Counted from the stretch's first letter, positions 1 through 6,871 are shown. The stretch is DNA of 7,953 bases from Microcaldota archaeon (GCA_030040595.1 JASHTL010000018.1:1-7953); one strand, 5' to 3'. Program-made: numbers and translations. Notes: generated from the letters alone by a model not told the origin.

Positions 1-992
1 TCCTTGCTGTGCCAGATCGGATCCAGCGAATAGTCCGTCTCCCTTATGCTGCCTATCCTCTTGCCCCACATGATTGACGGAAAGACGTTGCCGTAGCTGT
101 CCATGAAGAGCGATGCGTCAAGGCTCCTGCTCTTTATGGGCGTCTGGCCGGTGCTGGCATAATCTGCGAGCCTCTTCAGGAAGACGTTCTCTATGGCAGG
201 TATGGCGCCAACCTCGAACTTCCTCATTTTTAGCATGCCCTTGATCTCGCTTGCGACCACCTCCCTAGAAGCCTTAAGGTCCAGGCCTGAGTTGCTGTAG
301 TATATGTCGGATATCTGCCCAAGGTTGAGGTGGAAGTCGTTGTATGTCACTTCTGGAATCTCCCTGCGCACACCCTCTACAGTTGCTGAGAACTGGCCTT
401 GGTTGAACTTGCTCATGGTGTATCCAAAGACCATGAAGAGGTTCTTGTATCGTTTCTGGAGTTCCCTGAGCCCCTTGAAGATCGCCATTGCCTTGTCGAA
501 GTTTCCAGGGATTCCCCTTATCTTGTCATGGAGCTCCCTGTATCCGTCAAGGCTCACTGTTATCGACAACTTCGGTATGCCAAGCTTCAGTATCTCCTCG
601 ACCTTTCCAAGCGCCATCGAGGAGCTGCACAGGCTGTTGGTCGGCATGGTGACTATGTAGAGGTCTTTGCAGTTCTCATTGAACGCCTTGACTATGTCCA
701 CAACATCGCTCCTGAGGAACGGCTCGCCGCCTGTTATCTCTATCCACTTGAAGTAGTTGTTCTTCCTTGCAAAGTCCTGTATTTCCTGCAGCGTGAGCTC
801 GTTAGTGGGTCTCATCTCCCATATATTGCACGTAAGGCACCTGCTCTGGCATTTGTAGGTTATCGAGAACGTAAGTTTGTACGGGTGCTCCAGCTGGCCT
901 ATGTTGCTCCTCAGGGCCGTTGCAGTGATGCCCATAAGCTTTCCTACCGTCATTGCCACCAGAAATACTATGGTCTTTTGCTTAATAAGCAT
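1..992 (-). CDS. Radical SAM enzyme (3' end beyond the window)
   Basis: This is the N-terminal 330 residues of a radical SAM protein, open across the window edge. Counting from the ATG at 992, the cluster motif CxxxCxxC is at C48, C52 and C55 (KCQSRCLTC), which should bind the [4Fe-4S] cluster that cleaves S-adenosylmethionine. ITGGEP at 86-91 is the SAM-binding GGE motif, and a SITVSLDG strand lies further on. Near the edge, MDSYGNVFPSIMWG resembles the SPASM-like C-terminal segment of MoaA/PqqE-type enzymes (usually GNVYPC..MW), but the cysteine is serine here. The substrate cannot be told. The start is uncertain: in-frame ATGs at 992, 953 and 935 and a GTG at 959 are all possible, and 935 has GGTAGG upstream. 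An ATG at 1085 lies inside the promoter and is unlikely. The gene is divergent from the coiled-coil gene and shares its promoter region. Confidence 0.9.
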   Translation of the reverse strand, partial: MLIKQKTIVFLVAMTVGKLMGITATALRSNIGQLEHPYKLTFSITYKCQSRCLTCNIWEMRPTNELTLQEIQDFARKNNYFKWIEITGGEPFLRSDVVDIVKAFNENCKDLYIVTMPTNSLCSSSMALGKVEEILKLGIPKLSITVSLDGYRELHDKIRGIPGNFDKAMAIFKGLRELQKRYKNLFMVFGYTMSKFNQGQFSATVEGVRREIPEVTYNDFHLNLGQISDIYYSNSGLDLKASREVVASEIKGMLKMRKFEVGAIPAIENVFLKRLADYASTGQTPIKSRSLDASLFMDSYGNVFPSIMWGKRIGSIRETDYSLDPIWHSK

Positions 993-1071
993 TGCGTCTG
1001 CGCACCGTTTCCATGCGCTATATTCACGTTCGCACGCCCTGTCCAAAACACAAACTTTCTGCTGCTGGCAA

Positions 1072-1095
1072 ATGTTTTTAAACATATATATCGTA
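1072..1095. promoter_or_regulatory. Divergent TATA region with a 6-base inverted repeat
   Basis: The AT-rich stretch TTTTTAAACATATATATC can act as a TATA box on both strands. Read forward, its centre near 1087 is about 30 bases before the ATG at 1117, which predicts a nearly leaderless mRNA for the coiled-coil gene. Read in reverse it predicts initiation near 1053-1061 and a leader of about 60 bases or more for the radical SAM gene. ATGTTT-TT-AAACAT at 1072-1085 is a perfect inverted repeat that overlaps the box. It may be an operator or simply AT-rich symmetry. Confidence 0.6.
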
Positions 1096-1116
1096 GTGCT
1101 TTATGTGGGTAATGGA

Positions 1117-1785
1117 ATGGGAAAACCGCAGACATTGGTTTCGAAAAAGATAGAGTTGTTGCCGATAGAACGCTCCCAGAACAAGATGTATTCTAACAAG
1201 CTTCTAGCGGTTCTGGATAAGCGCGTAAGGAAGGATCCAGCGCTCCTTGTCTTTTACAGGAATGGCAGAGTCGTAGCCATGGACGTGTCAGATGGCATAT
1301 CAAGACTCAAGGGCATGGTTGCAGCGAACAGGAAGAAGAGAACGTGGGACAGGTTTGCAATATATACACTGGCAAACCGCGCGTTCCTAAACGATGTCCA
1401 GGCGCTTGCCACGCGCATAGCGATGGACGACAGGATAGCCTTGAAGAACTTCGCAAAGGCCAAGAACACCACCGAGGATGTCAAACGCGATATAAACAAG
1501 TGGGCAACCGGGGAGGTAAGATCTATAGACAGATCCCTTACTCCGCTCACGCGCAAATACAAGAAGTCAGTCGCACGGCTTGATGTGCAGGAGGCAAGGT
1601 TAAGAAAGGGATTCTCAAAAAGAATAGAAAAGGCCAGGGATGCCGCCAGGCAGAAGAAGCTAAGAGCTGAAAGAGACAGGCGAATAGAGAAATTGAAAGT
1701 GCAGAGGAGAAAGCTTGGCCCTCTCAGGGAAAGCATACTCAAACTGCAGGCGCTGGAAAGCACATTTGACGATGTCAAGTTCTAA
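1117..1785 (+). CDS. Basic coiled-coil protein of unknown function
   Basis: This 222-residue protein is not recognised. The N-terminal part (about 1-60) has a short alpha/beta-like stretch, DPALLVFYRNGRVVAMDVSD. The middle is helical and polar. Residues about 155-215 are a strongly charged helix, very rich in K, R and E with long runs of basic residues, that looks like a coiled coil. It has no signal peptide, membrane segment or cysteine, so it is probably cytosolic, and its charge would suit nucleic acid or ribosome binding, which is inference. The ATG at 1117 was chosen because the TATA box predicts initiation near 1113; an in-frame GTG at 1105 is the alternative. The long reverse-strand open frame over this gene is a shadow. 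Its 3' end faces the tRNA gene across 34 bases. Confidence 0.78.
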   Translation: MGKPQTLVSKKIELLPIERSQNKMYSNKLLAVLDKRVRKDPALLVFYRNGRVVAMDVSDGISRLKGMVAANRKKRTWDRFAIYTLANRAFLNDVQALATRIAMDDRIALKNFAKAKNTTEDVKRDINKWATGEVRSIDRSLTPLTRKYKKSVARLDVQEARLRKGFSKRIEKARDAARQKKLRAERDRRIEKLKVQRRKLGPLRESILKLQALESTFDDVKF

Positions 1786-1819
1786 GGCCGCCTGCTGACC
1801 GTTTGGAACAGCCTCTGGA

Positions 1820-1894
1820 TGGGCAGGGGGAGATTTGAACTCCCGGCCTCTTCCTTATCAGAGAAGCGCTCTAACCAAGCTGAGCTACCCGCCC
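1820..1894 (-). tRNA. tRNA-Ile (anticodon GAU)
   Basis: The reverse strand folds into a full 75-base cloverleaf. The acceptor GGGCGGG pairs with CCTGCCC with one G-U; the D stem is GCTC/GAGC. The anticodon stem CTTCT/GGAAG has one U-G pair and a loop CTGATAA that places GAT at positions 34-36. The variable loop is AGGCC, and the T arm is GGGAG-TTCAAAT-CTCCC. The discriminator base is A and the 3' CCA is not encoded, so it must be added enzymatically. There is no intron. The 5' end lies three bases after the stop codon of the Nudix-UDG gene, and a TATA box sits about 27 bases upstream inside that gene. Confidence 0.97.
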
Positions 1895-1897
1895 TCT

Positions 1898-2902
1898 TTA
1901 TGAGTTATCCTTCCGCATATATTTAAGTCTGCCACCCAGCTTCTTTCCCATCTCCTTAAAGTCCTGCTCCATAATTCTAAGTGTGCCTGTAGACCTTAGC
2001 GCAGCAGCTGGATGGAACATGATTATGTAGGTAATGCCGTCCTTCTCGACCCTTTTGCCGTGGTTCTTCCTTACCTCGCCGACGCCAAGCATTGATTTGC
2101 TGGCAAGGTCGCCAAGCAGGACAACGAATCCCGGTCTTATTATGGAAAACTGCCTGATCAGGAAAGGCCTGCAGAGCGCTATCTCACTCGAAGAAGGCAT
2201 TCGGTTTTCCGGTGGGAAGAACTGTACCACGCTTGTTATGTAGGCTTCATTGCGGTTTATTCCTCCTTTCTTCAGCATCGTGTCGAGAAGCTTGCCGCCT
2301 CTCCCTATGAATGGCCTGCCCTGTATGTCCTCGTTCCTGCCTGGCGCCTGGCCGAGCAGCACGAGCTCAGCGTCAAGCCTTCCTTCCCCTCGCACAAGCG
2401 TTCTGCTTAGCTTCCAGTTCTTCTCCCTTGATGGCAGTCTTGCATACTCATCGTTCAGCTCCTTCATCTCCTCCCATCTCTTTATGTAAGTGTTCACCTT
2501 TGGCATGAGCGCTAGTATGTCCTTGAACGGCACAGTCTGCATAAACGAATCGTAGTCCAACCAGGCATAACTGTTGTGTTCGCTCGAGATCCTCACCTTC
2601 TGGGATCCGGAATAGGCTATGAAGAGCGTGAGATCCTTATTGACAGTCTCTCCATCGTCACGGAAGAAGTAGGTTGTCTTCTCCTTGAAATACGGTATCA
2701 AAGAGGGGGAGATGCCCGTCTCCTCCTCTATCTCTCGTCTTGCCGCTTGTTCTGCGTTCTCGCCTTTTTCTATGTGCCCTTTCGGCATGTCGGGAGTGCC
2801 TGCCTTGCCTCGCCTCCCCTTTGCGCGGCCCAGGACAAGGAAAAGAGGCCTGCCGTTTTCCATCTTGTACACGAAGGCTCCGGCAGAGTACTCGAACCTC
2901 AT
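1898..2902 (-). CDS. Nudix hydrolase fused to family 4-like uracil-DNA glycosylase
   Basis: This is a two-domain protein of 334 residues. Residues 1-145 are a Nudix domain of the Ap4A-hydrolase type: it begins with EYSAGAFVY, and the full Nudix box (G-x5-E-x7-REUxEExGU) spans 42-64 with MPKGHIEKGE. Residues about 150-325 are a uracil-DNA glycosylase. Motif A is GQAPGRNEDIQGRPFIG (184-200), followed by PPENR (230-234) and the C-terminal FHPAAALR (296-303, H297). C244 is the only cysteine in the protein, so the [4Fe-4S] cluster usual in family 4 cannot form, and the usual GEAPG and ITNVV are GQAPG and ITSVV. The ATG at 2902 overlaps the archaeosortase stop as ATGA and is preceded by GGTGA, so translation is coupled. 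An upstream start at 3028 would add 42 residues that only mirror the neighbouring gene. The likely role is nucleotide clean-up joined to base excision; the substrates are inferred. Confidence 0.92.
   Translation of the reverse strand: MRFEYSAGAFVYKMENGRPLFLVLGRAKGRRGKAGTPDMPKGHIEKGENAEQAARREIEEETGISPSLIPYFKEKTTYFFRDDGETVNKDLTLFIAYSGSQKVRISSEHNSYAWLDYDSFMQTVPFKDILALMPKVNTYIKRWEEMKELNDEYARLPSREKNWKLSRTLVRGEGRLDAELVLLGQAPGRNEDIQGRPFIGRGGKLLDTMLKKGGINRNEAYITSVVQFFPPENRMPSSSEIALCRPFLIRQFSIIRPGFVVLLGDLASKSMLGVGEVRKNHGKRVEKDGITYIIMFHPAAALRSTGTLRIMEQDFKEMGKKLGGRLKYMRKDNS
1917..1926 (-). promoter_or_regulatory. TATA box of tRNA-Ile, inside the upstream coding sequence
   Basis: TTAAATATAT on the reverse strand is centred 27-28 bases upstream of the first tRNA base (1894), the standard archaeal spacing. 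It is encoded by the Leu-Lys-Tyr-Met codons (residues 326-329) near the end of the Nudix-UDG protein. It would let the tRNA be transcribed separately from the operon. Confidence 0.7.
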
Positions 2903-4413
2903 CGGCTCACCAGCCCTTCGACTATACAGTATGCGCTCATCATCTTCGCATCCTGGACGCTTCCTCGGGAGCCTAGGTTCTGGATATTTGCCGCGTCGGT
3001 ATAGAGTGTGTTGTAATAGTCGCTGCACGTGATCGATTGCGATGTTACATTAGCGGGCAGCACCGCGTATATGCCGGCACTGGTGGACGTGCCGTTGGAA
3101 TAGAAATACGGCACTACGGAGTAGTAGACTATGAAATCATGGCCCTCCGAGTATATGTAGTACATTCTCTGTACGGTGCTCGAGTTGCTAAGAAACGTCA
3201 TGGTTCCGACAACTGTATTGTTCTTTGTGAGCGAGGAGATGTAATTGATCTTTGAGCTGGATATCAGCATCGCTATTGGCAAAGTGGAATTGTAAGTAGC
3301 GTTTGTCAGTCTGATTATCACGTAGTTTGATACATAATCCTGCACGGCTGTGACGTTGAATCTGCTCTGGTTGGAGATGGTGTGCACTATGCCTGTCACC
3401 TTGGTCGCGTTGAACGGCATGCTTTGGTATACTGAGAGCGGCGAGACCGGATGCAGGCTGGTATAGTCTGATAGCATAGCGAAATAGATGAGCGTGATTG
3501 CTATTGCAGCCACAATGCCGTATGCATAGAGCTGCCTGAGTCGCGTCTTCACCTTCTTTTTCGCTGGCATAGGCATGCTGAGCCCGTACTTGCCTGACAG
3601 GAGTATCATTACTATTATGCTTATGTAAAAGAGGATTATCCCTGCAAAGAGGTGTATTGTGAGTATCGTATTGCTCGGCCCGTACACGAACCATGCAGTC
3701 GCTATGCTCAGCATCCTCAGCAGGTTTAGTACAAGCATGAGTGCGAACCCGCTTGCAACCCAGAGAACCTTCCTCGTACCTTTGCCGTCATATAAGTAGG
3801 CGAGCGGAGCAAGGAACATGACTATGCCTATCAGGATGCCTATGCCTACGCATGTCTGGCCTATTCCCACTGAATAGCCGTTTGCGCTTATGGTTATAGG
3901 CGCTATGTATGACACGTGTGCCAGGAAGAGCTTCAATACGCTGTACACCATGATCGTGTTCGCGGAAACGAAGCTGCCGTTTGCCGCGTTGAGCCAGATC
4001 AGCAGCGCCGGAGACGCGAAGAGCGAGTATACCATTATCGCCTTAAACTTGCCTATATTGGAAACGCCGAAAAGCAGAATTGCAAGAGACCCTATCATCA
4101 GGGGAAAGAGGAGCATGTCTATCCGCATGTCGACGAATATGTACGAGAGCCAGATCCTCATTGCAAGGATCAGGACAAGGAGCGCTGCGAATGCCAGCAG
4201 GCCCACGACTATATCCCTCTTCCCGACCTTTGGGACGATCCGCTCCTTGGCGGTGAATATTGCAAAGAGCGGAAGCATCAGCAGCGGCACTATCATGTAT
4301 GTTGTGAAATCTGAGTCGCTGATCGCAAGCGGCGTTATGTAATACTCGTTTATCAGCGAGACGGCAACGAGAACTGCAAAGAGGATCACGCCAACTCGCT
4401 TGCTGTATTTCAT
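2899..4413 (-). CDS. Archaeosortase/exosortase-family membrane protease with extracellular C-terminal domain
   Basis: This 504-residue polytopic membrane protein has about eight to ten hydrophobic segments between residues 7 and 312. The exosortase/archaeosortase catalytic triad is visible in order: Cys188 in GQTCVGIGI, Arg233 in NLLRMLS, and His254 in TIHLFAGI. Enzymes of this family cut C-terminal sorting signals of surface proteins and are thought to transfer them to a membrane lipid. After the last membrane helix (about 294-312) comes a polar domain of about 190 residues with nine N-glycosylation sequons (N335, N348, N353, N371, N375, N398, N410, N440, N455) and two cysteines (C463, C496), so it probably faces outside. 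Its position recalls the EpsI-like tail of some exosortases, but I see no clear EpsI motif. No sorted target is visible in the window. The start is firm because an in-frame TGA directly precedes the ATG. Confidence 0.9.
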   Translation of the reverse strand: MKYSKRVGVILFAVLVAVSLINEYYITPLAISDSDFTTYMIVPLLMLPLFAIFTAKERIVPKVGKRDIVVGLLAFAALLVLILAMRIWLSYIFVDMRIDMLLFPLMIGSLAILLFGVSNIGKFKAIMVYSLFASPALLIWLNAANGSFVSANTIMVYSVLKLFLAHVSYIAPITISANGYSVGIGQTCVGIGILIGIVMFLAPLAYLYDGKGTRKVLWVASGFALMLVLNLLRMLSIATAWFVYGPSNTILTIHLFAGIILFYISIIVMILLSGKYGLSMPMPAKKKVKTRLRQLYAYGIVAAIAITLIYFAMLSDYTSLHPVSPLSVYQSMPFNATKVTGIVHTISNQSRFNVTAVQDYVSNYVIIRLTNATYNSTLPIAMLISSSKINYISSLTKNNTVVGTMTFLSNSSTVQRMYYIYSEGHDFIVYYSVVPYFYSNGTSTSAGIYAVLPANVTSQSITCSDYYNTLYTDAANIQNLGSRGSVQDAKMMSAYCIVEGLVSR

Positions 4414-4506
4414 TCACATCGCCAGAAACGCCCTCAGTCGATATGGACTTCATCACTTTTCAGCAGTTACTCTTGTCTTCACCGGGCAGAGCTATATGTC
4501 TTATAG

Positions 4507-4518
4507 GGTATATATAAC
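4507..4518. promoter_or_regulatory. Shared TATA box of archease and archaeosortase
   Basis: GGTATATATAACC is almost symmetric. On the plus strand its centre is about 26 bases before the archease ATG (4538), which predicts a leaderless mRNA. On the minus strand it predicts a start near 4486 and a leader of about 70 bases for the archaeosortase operon. A second weaker minus-strand box (ACATATAG, about 4492-4499) would give a leader of about 55 bases. Confidence 0.65.
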
Positions 4519-4537
4519 CTCACCTACAGATAAGAAC

Positions 4538-4978
4538 ATGCCAACGAAGCGCTTCGAGTATCTGCCTCATACGGCAGATGTCGCTTTTGAGGCATACGGG
4601 AAGGACTTCGGTTCGGCGCTTGAGAGCGCAGCAGTGGCGCTGCTCGAACTGATGCTTGATGTGAAGAGGATAAGGGGCCTCAGGTCAAAGAAGGCTGAGA
4701 TCTCAATAGAAGACTCTGCATCAACAAGGGAGGACCTTGTCTGGTATATCCTGCAGGACATACTCTCAAAAGTAGACGCTGAGAAACTGAATGCGTACGA
4801 CTTTAGAATAAGCTACGTCACCGAGGCGAGGGGCAGGATAAGGGCCAGCGGCAAGCTGATGTACAAGGATAATACTGGCGATTTCTCAATGCTGTCTGTG
4901 AAGGCCATCACGCCGCATAACCTGAACGTGAAGCAGCACGGCAAGCGCTGGTCGGTAAGCGTAATAGCCGATGTCTAG
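4538..4978 (+). CDS. Archease (RtcB tRNA-ligase cofactor protein)
   Basis: This is a 146-residue cytosolic protein, a normal length for archease. The family hallmarks are all present: YLPHTADVAFEAYG near the N-terminus (H11, D14), EDLVWYILQDIL at 65-76, and the C-terminal VKAITPHNLNV (H127) followed by a terminal strand ending SVIADV with D145, the expected metal-binding aspartate. Archease promotes guanylylation and turnover of the RtcB RNA ligase, which joins tRNA exons after intron removal. RtcB is not in this window. The usual VKAxTYH has proline in place of tyrosine here. The ATG at 4538 was chosen because it starts the conserved domain and sits 26 bases after a TATA box; upstream in-frame ATGs lie before the promoter. 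Its 3' end meets the convergent peptidase gene with a 22-base gap. Confidence 0.95.
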   Translation: MPTKRFEYLPHTADVAFEAYGKDFGSALESAAVALLELMLDVKRIRGLRSKKAEISIEDSASTREDLVWYILQDILSKVDAEKLNAYDFRISYVTEARGRIRASGKLMYKDNTGDFSMLSVKAITPHNLNVKQHGKRWSVSVIADV

Positions 4979-5000
4979 GCATGGCTACGGCAAGTCTGCT

Positions 5001-5882
5001 CTACAAGGATACGCCTATCCTATTGTCCACGTCCTTTGTGAAGTCCCTTACAGTCTTTATACTCTCCGCCCGCTGGTTCCAAAAGAAGAAATGCGCGCCT
5101 TTATCAAAGACCTTCATTTTTGCGTTTGGAAACAGGCTCTTGAAATAATTAACTGCCTCTGGAGAGGCCTCGTCATAGCGACCACACATAAGCAAGACAG
5201 GCACATTTATCTCATGAAGCTTAGGGGTCAGGTCGAAACCCTTAAGCGTTCCAGTCACCCAATATTCATACGGCCCCCACATGTATTTGTAGAGTTCATA
5301 ATTCATGTTTTTGTGCGAAGTCTCTGCAGCCCCGGGAAGTCTTTTTAATCTAAAAACGAAACGTTTGTAAAATTCGCTATTGGCCTTGTCAAACTCATCC
5401 TTGTTTGTTTTGTATCTTTGGTAAATAGCTATTGCCTCTCTGTATTTTTGTGGTAAAGTCCCTATCAGGCGCTTGGCATCCTTCTCCCAAACCTTTGTAC
5501 TTAAGTACGGACTGGCTAATACCATGCTGCGGAGGCCTTTAGGCTTAGTAAGCGCAAATGATGCTGCAAGCCCTGGTCCCCATGAGTGGCCAAATATGTG
5601 GTAATCCTCAAATCCAAATCCGTCTATAAGTTCTTTCAGCCCCCTGACCAATGCCTTTACTGTCCATAAATGCCTTTTTTCAGGCCAATCCGACTTTCCG
5701 CATCCCAATTGGTCGTAAAATATGACTTGCCTGTCGACTGCAAGGTCCCTGAATGGCTCAAGGTAATTATGCGGATATCCCGGGCCTCCGTGCAGCATTA
5801 TGATCGGTGTCTTTTTGGGTCTTCCCACGATCTCATACCACACCTTCCCCCCAGTTACCTCCATATACCCTGTCTTTGGCAT
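5001..5882 (-). CDS. pip: Prolyl aminopeptidase (tricorn factor F1-like, alpha/beta hydrolase S33)
   Basis: This 293-residue alpha/beta hydrolase should release N-terminal proline or other residues from short peptides in the cytosol, as tricorn interacting factor F1 does in Thermoplasma. The oxyanion-loop motif HGGPG is at 31-35, followed by FYDQLGCGKS at 55-64. The nucleophile elbow is GHSWGPG (S100), the acid is in CGRYDEASP (D237), and the histidine is in GAHFFFW (H264). The segment YREAIAIY and the later GPYEYWVTGTLKGFDLT match the F1 cap and core pattern that I recall. There is no signal peptide. The ATG at 5882 lies 25 bases after a TATA box and has no Shine-Dalgarno, so it is probably leaderless. 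Base composition is richer in AT than in the upstream archaeosortase gene, which may indicate transfer. The exact peptide specificity is inferred. Confidence 0.93.
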   Translation of the reverse strand: MPKTGYMEVTGGKVWYEIVGRPKKTPIIMLHGGPGYPHNYLEPFRDLAVDRQVIFYDQLGCGKSDWPEKRHLWTVKALVRGLKELIDGFGFEDYHIFGHSWGPGLAASFALTKPKGLRSMVLASPYLSTKVWEKDAKRLIGTLPQKYREAIAIYQRYKTNKDEFDKANSEFYKRFVFRLKRLPGAAETSHKNMNYELYKYMWGPYEYWVTGTLKGFDLTPKLHEINVPVLLMCGRYDEASPEAVNYFKSLFPNAKMKVFDKGAHFFFWNQRAESIKTVRDFTKDVDNRIGVSL

Positions 5883-5903
5883 AAGGAGTATCTTGTACCG
5901 AGC

Positions 5904-5911
5904 TTATAAAA
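5904..5911 (-). promoter_or_regulatory. TATA box of prolyl aminopeptidase
   Basis: TTTTATAA on the reverse strand is centred 25-26 bases before the ATG at 5882, which predicts a leaderless mRNA. The 83 bases between the neighbouring genes hold this box and a pyrimidine-rich stretch on the reverse strand (about 5918-5950) after the upstream gene's stop codon, a possible weak terminator. Confidence 0.65.
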
Positions 5912-5965
5912 GCATTATTAAAGCCTGAAAGACCGACAAGAGAGGAAACTTCAGAATTGGCCTGA

Positions 5966-6871
5966 TTAGATGGTAACCTCAAATTCACGGATCCTGGCCT
6001 TAACCTCAACCATTTTGACTGTTTTCTTTGCTTTTAAGTCAATAACTAGGTCCTGGTCTGTGAAGTCCTTCAGCAACGGAGGACGCGGCGATGTCAGGGC
6101 CGTGTTCCTTGGTACTCCCAGGAAAGGTTCCGGAAATTCAGAAAATGGATTAGCCATATTCAGAATCACAAAAGGAGCGTGTTCTATTCCCTTGGAGTAC
6201 ATGGCAAATGCCCGATGGATTCCATTATTGGCGAATATCCTCTGATTTGCTGAAATGGCATTAGTTCTCGCAGTTCCAAACCCTGCAACAAGGGCAATTA
6301 TGTCTGTTTGGGTTCCCTTCACATCTGATTCAAAATCCTTTAACGAAACATGTTTGATATCTGAGCCTAAAAACCTCAGGTTATTATTCTCAGAACTTAG
6401 AAGGTACGTGTTGGTATCTGTTTTGGTAAATTGCACAGTCGATGAGTCGTAACTGGAAAAAAGGCAAAGGTCTGCTACTTCTCTATCGGTCATACTGCCG
6501 CCCATACGCTTGACAAGGTTTCCACTGTAGTCTAGGTTTAATTGGTTCTGAAAAACCACCAGTTTTGATAGCTCTACCATCCTGAATTCATGTGGCACTC
6601 CGTCAAAATTCTTTTTAAAGAGGAGATCATCCTCCAATTCTGACACGATTGCCTTTAGTTCCTCGGTTATGGGCCCGGACCTGATCGTCTGTGCCAAGCC
6701 GGCTTCCTCCTGCTGCATCTTTCTGAATTTTGCTACAGAATGTGCGTGTTTATCCAGTATTTCCTCAATGCGTGAAGCCTCATCAGGTATACAATTATTT
6801 TTTACGAATGATCTCAGGCTCTCAGGAAAGAATGACGGAAGCATAATCCTGACGTTTGAATAACTAGACAT
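5966..6871 (-). CDS. Uncharacterised protein with a ParB-like G-x-H-R motif
   Basis: This 301-residue protein is not firmly recognised. Residues 1-95 are mostly helical and charged. The core has VVFQNQLNLDY (105-115), then a segment rich in polar residues. Around 197-225 is GFGTARTNAISANQRI followed by NNGIHRAFAMYSKGI (G217, H219, R220). The end has PRPPLLKDF and a strand-rich tail of alternating K, V and E. The NNGxHRxxA...G pattern resembles the ParB/sulfiredoxin fold motif (D/N-G-x-H-R) and large bacterial proteins of unknown function that share the QNQxNLDY and PRPxLxKDF blocks, as I recall them; this is inference. The ATG at 6871 is preferred over a TTG at 6889 because the TATA box is 29 bases before the ATG but only about 10 before the TTG. 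GC content is about 40% in a sampled line, below most neighbours, which suggests acquisition from elsewhere. Confidence 0.78.
   Translation of the reverse strand: MSSYSNVRIMLPSFFPESLRSFVKNNCIPDEASRIEEILDKHAHSVAKFRKMQQEEAGLAQTIRSGPITEELKAIVSELEDDLLFKKNFDGVPHEFRMVELSKLVVFQNQLNLDYSGNLVKRMGGSMTDREVADLCLFSSYDSSTVQFTKTDTNTYLLSSENNNLRFLGSDIKHVSLKDFESDVKGTQTDIIALVAGFGTARTNAISANQRIFANNGIHRAFAMYSKGIEHAPFVILNMANPFSEFPEPFLGVPRNTALTSPRPPLLKDFTDQDLVIDLKAKKTVKMVEVKARIREFEVTI

Noticed and set aside
399..1112. Plus-strand open frame of 237 codons opposite the radical SAM gene
   Set aside because: The reverse strand encodes the CxxxCxxC and GGE motifs of a radical SAM enzyme without interruption; the plus frame is its shadow and has no recognisable motif.
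1254..1778. Reverse-strand open frame of 174 codons over the coiled-coil gene
   Set aside because: It is a serine/leucine-rich shadow of the lysine/arginine-rich plus frame, and only the plus frame has a TATA box at the right distance.
1820..1894. tRNA-Ile as an integration site
   Set aside because: No integrase gene, no repeated tRNA 3' end and no composition break are seen beside it.
2903..3028. 42-residue N-terminal extension of the Nudix-UDG protein
   Set aside because: It lies wholly within the archaeosortase gene in another frame. The ATGA overlap at 2902 with GGTGA upstream and the start of the Nudix fold at that point favour the shorter form.
3188..3694. Reverse-strand open frame of 168 codons inside the archaeosortase gene
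   Set aside because: It is rich in H, Q and R and lacks motifs, and the overlapping frame has the full archaeosortase triad and membrane segments.
4410..4458. Box C/D sRNA-like pattern on the reverse strand (GTGATGA, then CTGA 12 bases later)
   Set aside because: No D box lies within a normal distance and no closing stem is seen. The pattern lies in the archaeosortase leader and is probably chance.
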